A stretch of DNA of 64,000 nt from Flectonema sp. DT1601 (taxonomy: Eukaryota; Euglenozoa; Diplonemea; Diplonemida; Diplonemidae): the NCBI GenBank assembly GCA_964019425.1, contig OZ025781.1:936501-1000500 (forward strand), read 5' to 3'. This document shows positions 1 to 10,400 of this stretch, piece by piece. Both the position numbers and the translations under genes were made by a program. The notes below the pieces were generated by a model. The model saw nothing but the letters and a program-made list of their open reading frames with translations. It was not told the origin of the DNA and did not search any database. Position 1 is the stretch's first letter, and every line of letters starts with the position of its first letter.

Positions 1-1137
1 AGGGAAGTACGAAGGAGTAGGAGACCTAGTCTGAGATACATCAATCTCATACTTGTAATCATCTTCATGAGATACATATCGAGACCGACTACCAGATGAG
101 TATCGAGATCTTCGTGACGGAGTATCAAATGACGCTCGTCGAGGAGATTGCGTACCGAGAGATCGAGTTCCAGTATTAAAAACAACATCATCTTTAGAGT
201 CTTCCTCGTCAATATTTATTGTAGCCTGAGTACCCACTGAAACAGAAAAAGATCGAGTAGCAGGTTTACGAACAACATCATTGTTGATGTGTACACCATG
301 ACTACTATTCTTTAAGTGGTTCTCTGCTTTATCTCTGATGTTGACGTCTTTTGGTAATCCAGTGTCGAACATTTCATCAGCGAGGTTTTGAAGTTTTTCA
401 GACAGCGACTTTTGACTTGCCGTACTTTGACCATCAGAGTCAGGTTGGTGTTGAAGGGACAGCAGTACTTTACAAAACTGAGCAAACAGATCGAAGAGTT
501 CCGTTTTTCTAGTTAGCAGTAAATTAAAATCATCCGTCGCGTCAGATTGTTTTGACTCGCCATCAATAGGAAGTCTGCGGCTGGCTACGGACACACTCTC
601 TTCAGGGGAAGTTGTTAAGTGTTTTTGATCCATCGTAAATATTGGATATTGAGCATCTGTTATATCGACTGATGAGGATGGTTGTCTATCATGTTGAACT
701 CTTCTTGAAATGAATGGAGATCGAAGACACTTTAACTGCTGCTCATTTCCACCACCTGCACCCCAAAGTATTGGAGATTCTGTAGGTGTTGTGATGATGT
801 GTTTTGAAGGAGTAAATCTCTGCATAGGAGCAGTATTATAACTCTGCATTGGAGTCATGTTAACAAGTAGTTCATCATCTTCATCTGGTTCAGTATCTGC
901 CTGATCACTTCGATAACTAAAGGTCACTGGGCGAACTTCTGCTATCGATTCAAAACTAAAATCGAAAACCCGATCCTTGACGAAGTCTTGTTCTTCTGCT
1001 TCTCTACTTAACTCAACATCTGACAGTTTGAACATTTCATCCAAGTCTGGCCAATTATTCCTCTCTCCTTCTCTGAAAGGATTCCTTGGAGCAGTTCTTG
1101 TTTCCCATCCGTATGGTGTTTCCGACGGGTCAACCAT
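1..1137 (-). CDS. Ser/Arg-rich low-complexity protein, 3' part missing at window edge
   Basis: An open minus-strand frame of 379 codons runs off the left end of the window, so the C-terminus is not seen. I start it at ATG 1137 (MVDPSETPYGWETR), nine bases after a splice-acceptor-like CAG. An alternative is a 27-base first exon starting at ATG 1224 (MYASEKHSG) joined by a 51-base intron. The N-terminal 60 residues are acidic with aromatic residues (WPDLDEMFKL). The middle is Ser/Thr-rich. A stretch around residues 190-240 (LLLTRKTELFDLFAQFCKVL) may be helical. The visible end is rich in Arg-Ser with several SP and TP sites (SPRRASF, SRRSRYSS). I recognise no family. The composition suggests a phosphoregulated scaffold or cytoskeletal protein, but that is only an impression. 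The frame itself is secure; the start and the function are not. Confidence 0.6.
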   Translation of the reverse strand, partial: MVDPSETPYGWETRTAPRNPFREGERNNWPDLDEMFKLSDVELSREAEEQDFVKDRVFDFSFESIAEVRPVTFSYRSDQADTEPDEDDELLVNMTPMQSYNTAPMQRFTPSKHIITTPTESPILWGAGGGNEQQLKCLRSPFISRRVQHDRQPSSSVDITDAQYPIFTMDQKHLTTSPEESVSVASRRLPIDGESKQSDATDDFNLLLTRKTELFDLFAQFCKVLLSLQHQPDSDGQSTASQKSLSEKLQNLADEMFDTGLPKDVNIRDKAENHLKNSSHGVHINNDVVRKPATRSFSVSVGTQATINIDEEDSKDDVVFNTGTRSLGTQSPRRASFDTPSRRSRYSSGSRSRYVSHEDDYKYEIDVSQTRSPTPSYFP

Positions 1138-2438
1138 CAGACTGTCCTGAGTGAGATATTAAATGATAATAAATAACAAACAACAATAAGTAAGTACACC
1201 TGAGTGCTTTTCGCTGGCGTACATGTTATAGCTGATGGAAAGATTTAAATTAAGTCACACCGCATTGATTCTCTGAACGGAACCCGAATACAATAAATTA
1301 TTTCGGACAACAAGAGCCGCTTCGATTATACAAACACACGAGGGTTACTGAAGAAGGAAACAATTTGTTTGTAGTTTTTTTGTTCTTTTTTTTTTTTTTC
1401 ACTAAAAACGTAACAGTAAGCGATCAGAAATAGACAAGCCTGTCACTCAACGAGAAGCTTGAAATGTCACTCTTTAAGATGCAGATGGGTTTTTGCAAAA
1501 AAAGATAACACAACAAGCCGTGGAATAATCATATCCTCATGTCGACACTGAAGAGCCGCGCATAAGAATCTTTTTTTCCCCTTTCCTCTTTTTTTTTTTT
1601 CATTTGTTTTCTGGGAGGAAACAGGAAAGAGGTGCGCTTGTTTTTTTTTTTTTTTTAAATGCTTGAAAACAATAAACAAATATTCAATAATAGTCAGACT
1701 GAACGACTAACTAAGTAAGTAGTACAACAACAGTACCGCCTTGCAAAACATCGTTGCTTGTCACTGTCTCAGATCAGCGATCTGAGACAATCTCGTTTTA
1801 ACTAGCAGACTGCAAGCCTGCCTTGTCTTTTTTTGACGAAAAAAAAAATAAAAACTTCGTTTTCATTTCATTGATGTAACTGCTTCTGTTTACAGAGGTG
1901 CCAGACACCTTTAAAACAATAATTGTAGTTACACATAATGAATGAAAGGAATACTTATCTCAGACTACATCCCTTTTATCCATCACATAGATTAGCCGTA
2001 ACCCTCAGAACTAGTGGTTGAATAATGTAAAGAGGTACTTTCACGTTAAGAATAGTTCTCATAGATGCTGCCTTTAAAGAAATAAAAGGAACAAAAAAAA
2101 GAGCAAGAGGCTGTGGAGCAAAGAACAAAACACAACTAAAAGATAAAACATCGAAAAAAAAGAGAACCGAAGAAAAACACAAGCACACATTGTCGGTAAA
2201 TTATATTGTGCGAATCACACAAAGTAGTGGAATGCTCAATTTTCTGTTGCCTTGACACTGTGCTTGTTCGGTACAAAAGAAAAAAACAGACTTGGCCATT
2301 AAGGCGGGTAAGCTCATGGCAAGCTGCTTTGCTTTGGAAAAGAGTAAAAGCTACCGTTGTGTGAAATGAAATAAAACATAATAAAACAATGATCCATAAG
2401 AACGACTAACTCAATAATAATAATTGCGATGAATGAGA
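1138..2438. other. Intergenic region, no gene seen
   Basis: About 1.3 kb between two minus-strand genes. It holds several T runs of 10-17, short ORFs with no recognisable content, and one perfect hairpin (listed separately at 1765-1789). Confidence 0.6.
1765..1789. repeat. Perfect 11-bp inverted repeat with 3-nt loop
   Basis: TGTCTCAGATC is followed by AGC and then GATCTGAGACA. It lies in the intergenic region between the truncated gene and the WDR41-like gene. It could be a stem in the transcript or a protein-binding palindrome. No function is known. Confidence 0.8.
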
Positions 2439-5255
2439 TCAGTCCATCTCTTGTAAAGGACTGAGGTTAGCGACATTATCAAAATTCTGATTCTCAATGT
2501 GAGTACTGCTGTACCCACGACGAGGAATTCCATCTTGTTGTAAGTCATCAAAAGACGGAATGTGAGTAACAGAAGTAGCTCGTCGTAAATTATTCATCGG
2601 CACAAATGGGAGTGCAGGAGCTGGAGCAGCCATGTTTTCTGGAGAGTTGCGAAGTCTGACTCCGACTCGACCTCCACCTGGAGAAGGAGGACCTGACTCA
2701 CCAACTGATAACATATTATTTAATGATGAATTCGCAGATGGAACAGAATTAGCACCTCCAACTGGAGGAGCTAAATGTGAAGTTCCAACAGACGAGCCGC
2801 CAATTCCCAAGACTCTCGATGATGAGTGAGATCTGTTATTCCATTTCGTTAACATATCAACAACTTGTTCTTGAAATGATCCCTCTTGTGAGTCCATCAA
2901 TAGCGATCCAATTGTATTCTCAGCAGCAGCTGTACTGGCGACTGATATAGCGTCACCTCCACCAATACGAGAATTTGAGATACTGGTGTTACCAAAAGTA
3001 TTCAAAGTATGAAGTGGAGATGCTGGAACTGATGATCTATCAACTGATCCCATTTTTAACACTCGAGTAGGTGCTGGAATTGATGAAGCCACCATACTAT
3101 CTGAAGGAGACATTGAAACACCAGAAGAAGGAGAAGGTTGAGGTTGATAAAGTGGAGATATATCTGTGAGAGATCCTAACAGAGAAAGAGCTGTTGGTAT
3201 TCTATTAATAGCTGACCTATCAGTTGTGATTGGTATTGCACGAGGGTTATTATGAAGTCCAACTAAATTAATTCGATAGTCTAACTCTGCCTGACAGACG
3301 GATGACAACCAATCACAGTCAGGATCACAAGACATTGTCCACTTAGTACGTGTTGACCATGTCGGCCACTCTCCTCCTTTCAAGTCTTCCTGTCGATTCA
3401 TACGAACAGTTTCAATTGTTTGCTGATCAAAATATGAACCAACAGCCCACATAATAACAGAATAGTCACTACTACAAGAAGCAAACCCTAAACCAGTTGA
3501 AGGAAGTGTTGTTATTCCAGTTACCCTCTCAGTGTGAACTACGAGATCACAAATACAATCCTCAACAGGATCAATAATTGATTTAAATGGTCTGTAAGCA
3601 GTGTATGGCATTATCTGTGAATAGAAATCTTGAGTATAATTATCTTCATGGGGGCTTTCAGTGTGGCGTTCGTTTCTACTTGTAGTTGACTCTCGATCGT
3701 GATTATTTGCTGTCAGAGTGTCACGTTTTTCTTTGTGTTTTGATTTGCTGAAGAATGAGCGAAGTAGTCCTCCGGGAGAAGTCGTCGATCCTTTTTTTGA
3801 TAAAACATTTCCAGTGTTGGTTCTTCCTATCTCTGCGAGAGTAGGAGGGTGTGACATACTTCCATTATTATGTGAGGGGTTTACGTTGCTGTTACTGCGA
3901 GAACGAGAAGGATCGCTGTGTGCACTTCCAACATTTCCGAGATTCCCAGAACCATATCCCTGAAGGAAATGATGAGTCTTCTGTTCTCGAGTAAAGATGT
4001 CCCAAACTTTGATAGCGCAGTCCTCAGAACCAGTTACAAGAAACTGACCATCACATCCTGGAAGCCATTTTATTTGAGTCACCGCCAGTCTATGTGGATG
4101 AGTTAATCTACAGAGAGGTTCCGCTGTTTCAACTCGCTTTCCATTCTCAACGCAGTCAGGAAATGGTAAAACCGCTACATAATTACCTCCAGCAACAGCC
4201 ATACAAGAGTGCCTCGCGAGTACAGCAATGGATCTGATTGAAAGATCTTCTCTTGCTCTCTGAGATGAACTCACTTTACATTTAAATAATTTCGGGAGTG
4301 AGAAGTATCGATGGGGAAGAAGTGTCTTCGATCCCCAAATTACAATCTTTCCCTGGTCGTCACCAGTCACAAATTCTGATCTCTCTAACATTCCTACCAT
4401 TTGTGTTATGGAAGCACCTGATTCGTGAGGACCTTCAATCGGCTGGACGCGTTTTTTTGAACCGCGTTGACTGAAGGCGGTGACCAGAGTGTAAACAAAT
4501 ATCTTATGACTATTACCTGACACTGATGCTATACTTGACGCATCTAATGCAAGAAGTAGTGAAACATCTTTAGAAGTCGCCCACTGAGGAGACCAGTCAG
4601 CACGCTCAACGAAACCCATGCAACTTGTCTCTGCCATTGAAAGAGGTGAGTTTTCACCAGCGCTGTGAACTCCCCTGCTGTGAATTATTTGTGTGATTTG
4701 ATCATCTCCTCCCTCAGGTGGTAACGTTGCGGCGTTTGCTGTTGGAGCAGCAGTCCACAAACAAATCAATGGATCCACACCAGCCGTAACCAATAAGTGT
4801 GCATGCCCTGGTACTGATGCTAAGCAATGAACAGCACCTTTATGTTTCCCTCGAAGTACTGTTAATCTGCTTCCGTTAGTTAATGACCAGAGAGTTACAT
4901 TTGGATCTCTTGTAATACAACTCGCTAATATATTTAATTCAGCCAGTGGTAGTAGTGCTCTGACTGCTCGTTTTCGTGGTCTAAATAATAAATTGTCTTC
5001 GGAGTCGCTCGAGTCTAAGTCTGTTGTTGTGTTTGCATCTATTCTTAATTTAGCAACTCGCTTGGCTAAGTCCCAAACCAAAACCATTCCATCATCAGCT
5101 CCACTAGCAATAGTCTCAGAGTCAATTGTAACAATACACCTGACGATATCTTGATGACCAGTGAATACACTGCAGTGATCAAAACATCCTTTCATAGGAT
5201 TATCTCCCTCATCTCTTTGCGACTTTCCCGTATTGGCACTTCCATGGTTTCCCAT
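2439..5255 (-). CDS. WDR41: WD40 protein resembling WDR41, with long disordered tail
   Basis: The protein is 938 residues. I start it at ATG 5255 (MGNHGSAN), in frame and 15 bases after an acceptor-like ACAACAG that has a TACTAAC branch-point-like sequence about 30 bases upstream. WD40 repeats include GHQDIVRCIVTIDSETIASG and ADDGMVLVWD near residues 35-63, then FVTGDDQGKIVIWG, FLVTGSEDCAIKVWD and FASCSSDYSVIMW near residue 600. The first repeat resembles the AHHDIVRFLVQLDDYRFASAG segment of animal WDR41. WDR41 anchors the C9orf72-SMCR8 GTPase-regulating complex at lysosomes. Residues 700-938 are Ser/Pro/Gly-rich and disordered, unlike the roughly 460-residue animal protein; an insert of about 100 residues also splits the last two repeats. 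Gly2 makes N-myristoylation possible. The WD40 call is certain and the WDR41 assignment moderate. Confidence 0.65.
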   Translation of the reverse strand: MGNHGSANTGKSQRDEGDNPMKGCFDHCSVFTGHQDIVRCIVTIDSETIASGADDGMVLVWDLAKRVAKLRIDANTTTDLDSSDSEDNLLFRPRKRAVRALLPLAELNILASCITRDPNVTLWSLTNGSRLTVLRGKHKGAVHCLASVPGHAHLLVTAGVDPLICLWTAAPTANAATLPPEGGDDQITQIIHSRGVHSAGENSPLSMAETSCMGFVERADWSPQWATSKDVSLLLALDASSIASVSGNSHKIFVYTLVTAFSQRGSKKRVQPIEGPHESGASITQMVGMLERSEFVTGDDQGKIVIWGSKTLLPHRYFSLPKLFKCKVSSSQRAREDLSIRSIAVLARHSCMAVAGGNYVAVLPFPDCVENGKRVETAEPLCRLTHPHRLAVTQIKWLPGCDGQFLVTGSEDCAIKVWDIFTREQKTHHFLQGYGSGNLGNVGSAHSDPSRSRSNSNVNPSHNNGSMSHPPTLAEIGRTNTGNVLSKKGSTTSPGGLLRSFFSKSKHKEKRDTLTANNHDRESTTSRNERHTESPHEDNYTQDFYSQIMPYTAYRPFKSIIDPVEDCICDLVVHTERVTGITTLPSTGLGFASCSSDYSVIMWAVGSYFDQQTIETVRMNRQEDLKGGEWPTWSTRTKWTMSCDPDCDWLSSVCQAELDYRINLVGLHNNPRAIPITTDRSAINRIPTALSLLGSLTDISPLYQPQPSPSSGVSMSPSDSMVASSIPAPTRVLKMGSVDRSSVPASPLHTLNTFGNTSISNSRIGGGDAISVASTAAAENTIGSLLMDSQEGSFQEQVVDMLTKWNNRSHSSSRVLGIGGSSVGTSHLAPPVGGANSVPSANSSLNNMLSVGESGPPSPGGGRVGVRLRNSPENMAAPAPALPFVPMNNLRRATSVTHIPSFDDLQQDGIPRRGYSSTHIENQNFDNVANLSPLQEMD

Positions 5256-5629
5256 CTTCTTCAACCCCGCCTGTTGTGAATTGTATAAACTATGTACGTT
5301 AGTATTAGGTACTTTAAATTTCTTTATCAGAATCAGAGCTTGCCAGTTAGACGGCTTCCCCTGCTGCAGTAGTTTTAATAAAATGTGTCTTTCTGTGTCT
5401 TTTGAATAATAATAAATTAATAATCAAAAAAAATACGACAGCCACTGGTGTTAAAAGTGACAAAGCTAGGAGAGGTCGTTAAAGTCTCATGTAATTGAAT
5501 AAGGCTTTGTGAGGAATCGTTCGACATGACTACGAGAACACCGTTAATTTCAATTATTCCATTTGAATACTTCTCGCAGTGTAACTCCAGCTAGGCATGA
5601 GAGAGCAACCGTTCAAAAGGATAAAATAT
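5256..5629. other. Intergenic region with acceptor-like site
   Basis: 374 bases between PIGQ (upstream in transcription is further right) and the WDR41-like gene. On the minus strand a TACTAAC motif is followed about 30 bases later by CAACAG, just before the WDR41-like start. Nothing else is seen. Confidence 0.5.
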
Positions 5630-7114
5630 TTAAAACCAAGTCGTCACGGGAATGATTGATCCCCCGCCAAGCGCCTTTTTCAGGGAAGGAAGTGGTCCAT
5701 CTTTTATCCAATGTGATAATATTGAAACAGGTTCTGAGAACAATTGTGAGAACGGTATCGGAGTCCCATTCATCAAAAAGACAGATCCTCCTGGTTGAGC
5801 ATGAAGGAATTTTAGAACAAAAGAGTCGCTACTCACTGGCGACAAGAGATGGAATGGGACTGCAAAGATTGGTAGTGAAAACAACACAACAACAGACACA
5901 AGTATTACTTCTTGTAATAATCTAAGAGATCCATAGCAACTCAACATGAATATAAAATAAACACAAATTGTTGGAAACAAAAACGAACACAAAGCGAAAG
6001 CTATTATACTAACGAGCTTCTGATGTGCATCAAAAGAATGAGAATCAATTATATTCTTTAAGGGGTTGAACTTCTTTCCAGTCATTTGACGAGACAACTC
6101 AACAACGACACCCTTGACAGTACTGTACAATATTCCAAATAGAATATAAACAATAATATACTTAAAGAACAAAACAGATAGTAAGTCAGTAAACAAACCA
6201 ACTATTCCAGATAGCCCCAGTACACCAGAAATTAATAATATCATCACCATCCCAACATCACAACAAATACCTGAAAGTAATAAGTTCACAGAATCTGGAA
6301 CTTGCAATCGTAGAATTCGTAACAGAACTTTAGAACCCAAAAATGAATTGAGTTCTGTATTTCCTTTAAAACCAGCAGGCCATCCTAATAGCCATTCCGT
6401 GTAATCAATTGTGTTGTTGTCAATTATAAGAACCACTTCACGTAACTTATCAGAAATACTGACGACACCTTGCAAGGAGGTATTATCAGAGTCGTTTCTC
6501 TCCATGAATGAAGTAAACCTAAACAACTCACTGCTATCCTCAACCACAAGTGTTTGTATCACTCCCACTAACAGCACACCTGCTATTGCATCCAACAGTA
6601 ACATTGCACACCACGCTGTAAGACAATGTTGACGTTTCTCACTATAGAAAAGACTTTTTGTCTTACACCATTTGTGTCTTATGATCGCATAAAAAGTCGA
6701 CCACGACAGGAATTGAACTGCATGAGATTTTTTAAGTTCCGCCGGAGCTGTCAAATTGATAGGGTTGGTGGGGGTGTTGTATATCACATGCGATACCCAT
6801 CTCCAGTCTATTCCAGTTGTTGTGACTACAGAAGGATCAACTAAGTGTTTAGAATGTGAGTACTCTCGGTATCCTTTCAAATCTAGTTCTTGTTGTAAGA
6901 ATGTTGCTTCCCGTCCTCGGCTCTCGTACCAAATAACAGACCATCGGTCTGCACCCGTAATGGTAATTGTTTTAAGATTACCCTCAACAAAAAGTGAAGT
7001 TATGATATCTTTCGACTTGTCAAATACGATTGCTTCTCCCAATCTGTGTCCTCTCACAGGGACTTTGTCACGAAATTCCGTTCCCTTTTTAATAAATAAC
7101 ACCACGTGATTCAT
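5630..7114 (-). CDS. PIGQ: GPI-GlcNAc transferase subunit PIG-Q/Gpi1
   Basis: A single exon of 494 residues. The diagnostic Gpi1 segment is present: EWLLGWPAGFKGNTELNSFLG near residues 245-265, matching the WLMGWPAGLKLNxEL signature of the family. Hydrophobic membrane segments surround it: about 165-190 (MLLLDAIAGVLLVGVIQTLV), 285-330 (two or three passes), then FALCSFLFPTICVYFIF and ILVSVVVLFSLPIFAVPFHL. The N-terminal 150 residues are soluble. PIG-Q belongs to the ER complex that transfers GlcNAc to phosphatidylinositol, the first step of GPI-anchor synthesis, and stabilises PIG-A, PIG-C and PIG-H. The length is close to the vertebrate form. The gene has no visible intron. Start ATG 7114 follows two possible acceptors (TTAACAG and ACTCAG). 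Confidence 0.9.
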   Translation of the reverse strand: MNHVVLFIKKGTEFRDKVPVRGHRLGEAIVFDKSKDIITSLFVEGNLKTITITGADRWSVIWYESRGREATFLQQELDLKGYREYSHSKHLVDPSVVTTTGIDWRWVSHVIYNTPTNPINLTAPAELKKSHAVQFLSWSTFYAIIRHKWCKTKSLFYSEKRQHCLTAWCAMLLLDAIAGVLLVGVIQTLVVEDSSELFRFTSFMERNDSDNTSLQGVVSISDKLREVVLIIDNNTIDYTEWLLGWPAGFKGNTELNSFLGSKVLLRILRLQVPDSVNLLLSGICCDVGMVMILLISGVLGLSGIVGLFTDLLSVLFFKYIIVYILFGILYSTVKGVVVELSRQMTGKKFNPLKNIIDSHSFDAHQKLVSIIAFALCSFLFPTICVYFIFMLSCYGSLRLLQEVILVSVVVLFSLPIFAVPFHLLSPVSSDSFVLKFLHAQPGGSVFLMNGTPIPFSQLFSEPVSILSHWIKDGPLPSLKKALGGGSIIPVTTWF

Positions 7115-7437
7115 TAGAAAGTATCAGTTACTGAGTCATGTAATTCTGTTAAGATCGTCTTTATGAGCGAAGTTGAGTAAGAAATATTAGTTTTCTAATA
7201 AATAAATAACTTAATTCGAACACTCAAAAAAAAAAACAATAATTTTTTATTAAAAGATGGCTGCAATCACAAAAAGAAAACTGATTTTTCATCACCATAA
7301 CAGTGTGACTGAAGCTTGTGACTAAAAACAGCCTGGCGGTGTAAATGAAAAGAAGCTCAAGAGGGGAAGTGTAAATAAAAAATGATCTGTCGCTACTTAT
7401 AAATATTGTAATTGATAAAGTCATAAAGGTCGAGAAT
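7115..7437. other. Intergenic region, no gene seen
   Basis: 323 bases of AT-rich sequence with a 10-base A run. Only a short spurious ORF lies here. Confidence 0.5.
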
Positions 7438-10400
7438 TTAAGTTGTGATGTCAGGACCAACGTTACTAATAATTAATTGTCTTTCAAAGTCTTCCGACAC
7501 AACCAGATTCTCTCGACTCCGACGAGAGCAAACCGGAGACCACCTCTCAGCAGACCCAGCTGGTTGCGGGACAGCATAATTGGCAAGTCCTTGAGACTTG
7601 TTCTGACGACTAGCAGCTTCGCGAAGCAACAGATCCCATTGAGAGAAACTATTTAGAATTAAAGTACTCCCTCCAACACTTGAGAGGAGGTGAGATTTAG
7701 AAACCAAATCCTTTTTCAAGTAATCAATTTTACGACGCATTCGAGATTTCGGTAGCAGGTCACTTGGATGTTGAGGGACGTCTGTTGATGAGATGCAAAG
7801 AGACTTCCACTGATCCCTTCCTGACTTCTTACCAACAGTATACCAAGGGACTCTACGAGAAGTTAAACAATTAACGTCTTGTTGGGACCTCTGTCTCCAT
7901 CTGGTCTCTCGTTGTTGTTGAATCGAACCAACATAGTTTCGAATAATACAATCTCGTACATTACTTTCTGTTGATATCATTTGTTTTCTTGAGAGGGTTT
8001 CGAACTGGAGGTGATGATGTTGATCTCTCTGTTTGATAGTTTTGTAAATATCTTTTTTAACATCCTTTAAGTCACAGCTGAGTACCACCCACACCACTAA
8101 CTCTTCAACAGCTAACTTAGCTCTGCGTTGAGTCTCACTTGCAAATAGTAAGTCTCTTCGACATCTGTTTCTCTCTCTCATCAAAGACAGTTTTTCTTCT
8201 GACGTTCCTGACTGTGAAAGAGTTTTCCAACTAATTGATTCTTCTGTTTGGATTTCTGTGAATAAAGACATTTGCGTAGCTGTGAGTTCATTTCTACAAC
8301 TGTTGAATAAAATAGTCTGCTTTCGTAACCAACGTTGTTTCACATCTTCAATTGATGTCGTTGCTTCACTGCGGTGGTTGTTCCAGTTGTTCAATTCTGA
8401 TGATGTTAACACTTCTCTCATTCCAACTTCTTCTCTAATAATTAATTGTCTAATTAGTTCATTACTTTCTATTCGAGATTGAATTCGTCGATTAGCAGCT
8501 GCTACATTATTATCAGATTCTCGTTGTAGTTCCAGTCTGTTGATGACTTCCTCTTCTCGTAGTGATATTACTTCCGTAATATGAAGTGAGGTTAGTTCGT
8601 ATTCCTCTTCGAGAAACTTTCGAAGTACAAATTGTGAATGCTGCAGATTGTGTGTCACAGCTGCGGTCAATTCTTTTTGTAAATTAATGTCAATTTGAAA
8701 ATTTTGTTGTAAAGTCTGATGTTGGAATTGTGTTTCCGTTTCCAGAGAAGTTCTTTCTTGCGATTCGATATTTTCAATTATCGAAGATGAGTCGATTGAT
8801 GTCCAGTTGAGATCATCAGTTTCAGTCGCTGATGAGATGGACTCTGTCTTTGGACTACTCGGTTGGTGACCACCACCACCACCACCATCAGGTCTTTCAC
8901 TCACTTCTTCTGGTTGATGACCACCATCAGGTCTTTCATTCACTTCTCCCAGTTGATTATTTTCACTCACGTCTTCCTTTTGATTAATTGTTGGCATCGA
9001 TAAAGACTCCTCTGACTGACTTCCATCATCTGAGAAGTCAGAATACGTCGCATTCAAATCTTTTACTTTCTTACTTATCATCACTTTCTCATCATCAGTT
9101 GCAGTCTCTGGCTTCTTCAATTCTGATGCTTCGCTTGAGTCAGTTGGGAAGGATGGGTTAAGATCTCGCAGTAGTCCTGAGGAGTGACCAACGTCATCAT
9201 TATTGGAATCCGAGTTTACTTCAGAGAACTCTGAATAAGTTCCGTCCAAAGGTTTTGGATTCCGAACTGCCTCTGATTGCCCAGAGTTGTTTGCTGTCAT
9301 CTCCATCGGTGGCTGACTACTCTCATCGGGTTGCATTTTAATATCTTCTGTTGTGAGAACTGAACAACCGTCGTTCTTCACTTCTTCAGAGCTGTTCAGT
9401 CTGCTGTGCGTTTGATCATCGTCGTGACTTTCTATTAAATTAGTTGTTGGTTGAGGTTCACTCTCCTCATTTAAGATGTTATTAATTAATTGAGTTGCCA
9501 CTTCCTCGTCTGAAATATCTGAGGACTTAATTTCTTCATTACTTTTAGTATGTTGTTGAAGTACTTGATTCGAAGGACTATTTTCTTCATTTAAAATATC
9601 AGATTCCGTAATCAGCTCATTTGACATCTCATCGCGTACTACTTGTGATTGATTGCTGACATCATGTGAGTCGATTCCTTTTGATTGCAGGTTGGGATCG
9701 TTGCCGTCATCATGGTTTGTTTTAATTAATTGTGAAGTGTCGAGTTGGTGTTCAGAATTATATTTATGACAGTCATCACTCTCACTGAGTGAAGGTTCAG
9801 ATAATGAAACACTTTGTGAGGTGTTCGATTGGTCATCAGACTGTCGATTAATTAATTCCTCAGATTGTGAGAGAGAACTGATACTTCGTTCTGACTGCGA
9901 TGGAATCGAATTAACTTCTTTCTTCTCAACAACATCTTCTGGACTAGAATACGAATGGCTGTCCTCATCATGTGTGGATGCATTCTTTAAAAACCTATTC
10001 GTTGGATTAGTATTCTCTTGGTGTTGTTTATCAGAGTCGGGATTCTTCTTCTTTTTTTTCTTCTTCTTGCTTTGCGATCCCTTCTTGAATTCATCTTTTC
10101 CGATGGAGTTCACTTCTTGCGGTTGAGTGGTCAGCTCATTGGAAGTAGTTGTTTTATTTTTAGTTTTCTTTCCTTGAATGGGAGTTTTGGATTCACAAGA
10201 AACTACTTCAGGAGGAGGAGTCTTTTCTTTTTTTCGCTTCTTTTTACCATTTTTTTGAGAAGGATTTTGACACTCGCTAATTAGATTCTTTTCACCCTCC
10301 GATGCGGAATCGCGAAGAGGGGATCTAGTCTGCTTTTGTTTCTTTTTGTTGTTCTTTTTTTTGGGCTTGTCGGGAGGCGTATCTTCGATGTTGCCAGTTG

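Noticed and set aside
1198-1224. A 27-base first exon for the truncated gene (MYASEKHSG)
   Set aside because: It needs a donor GTACTT and a 51-base intron, shorter than all others; starting at ATG 1137 after an acceptor-like CAG is simpler. It remains possible.
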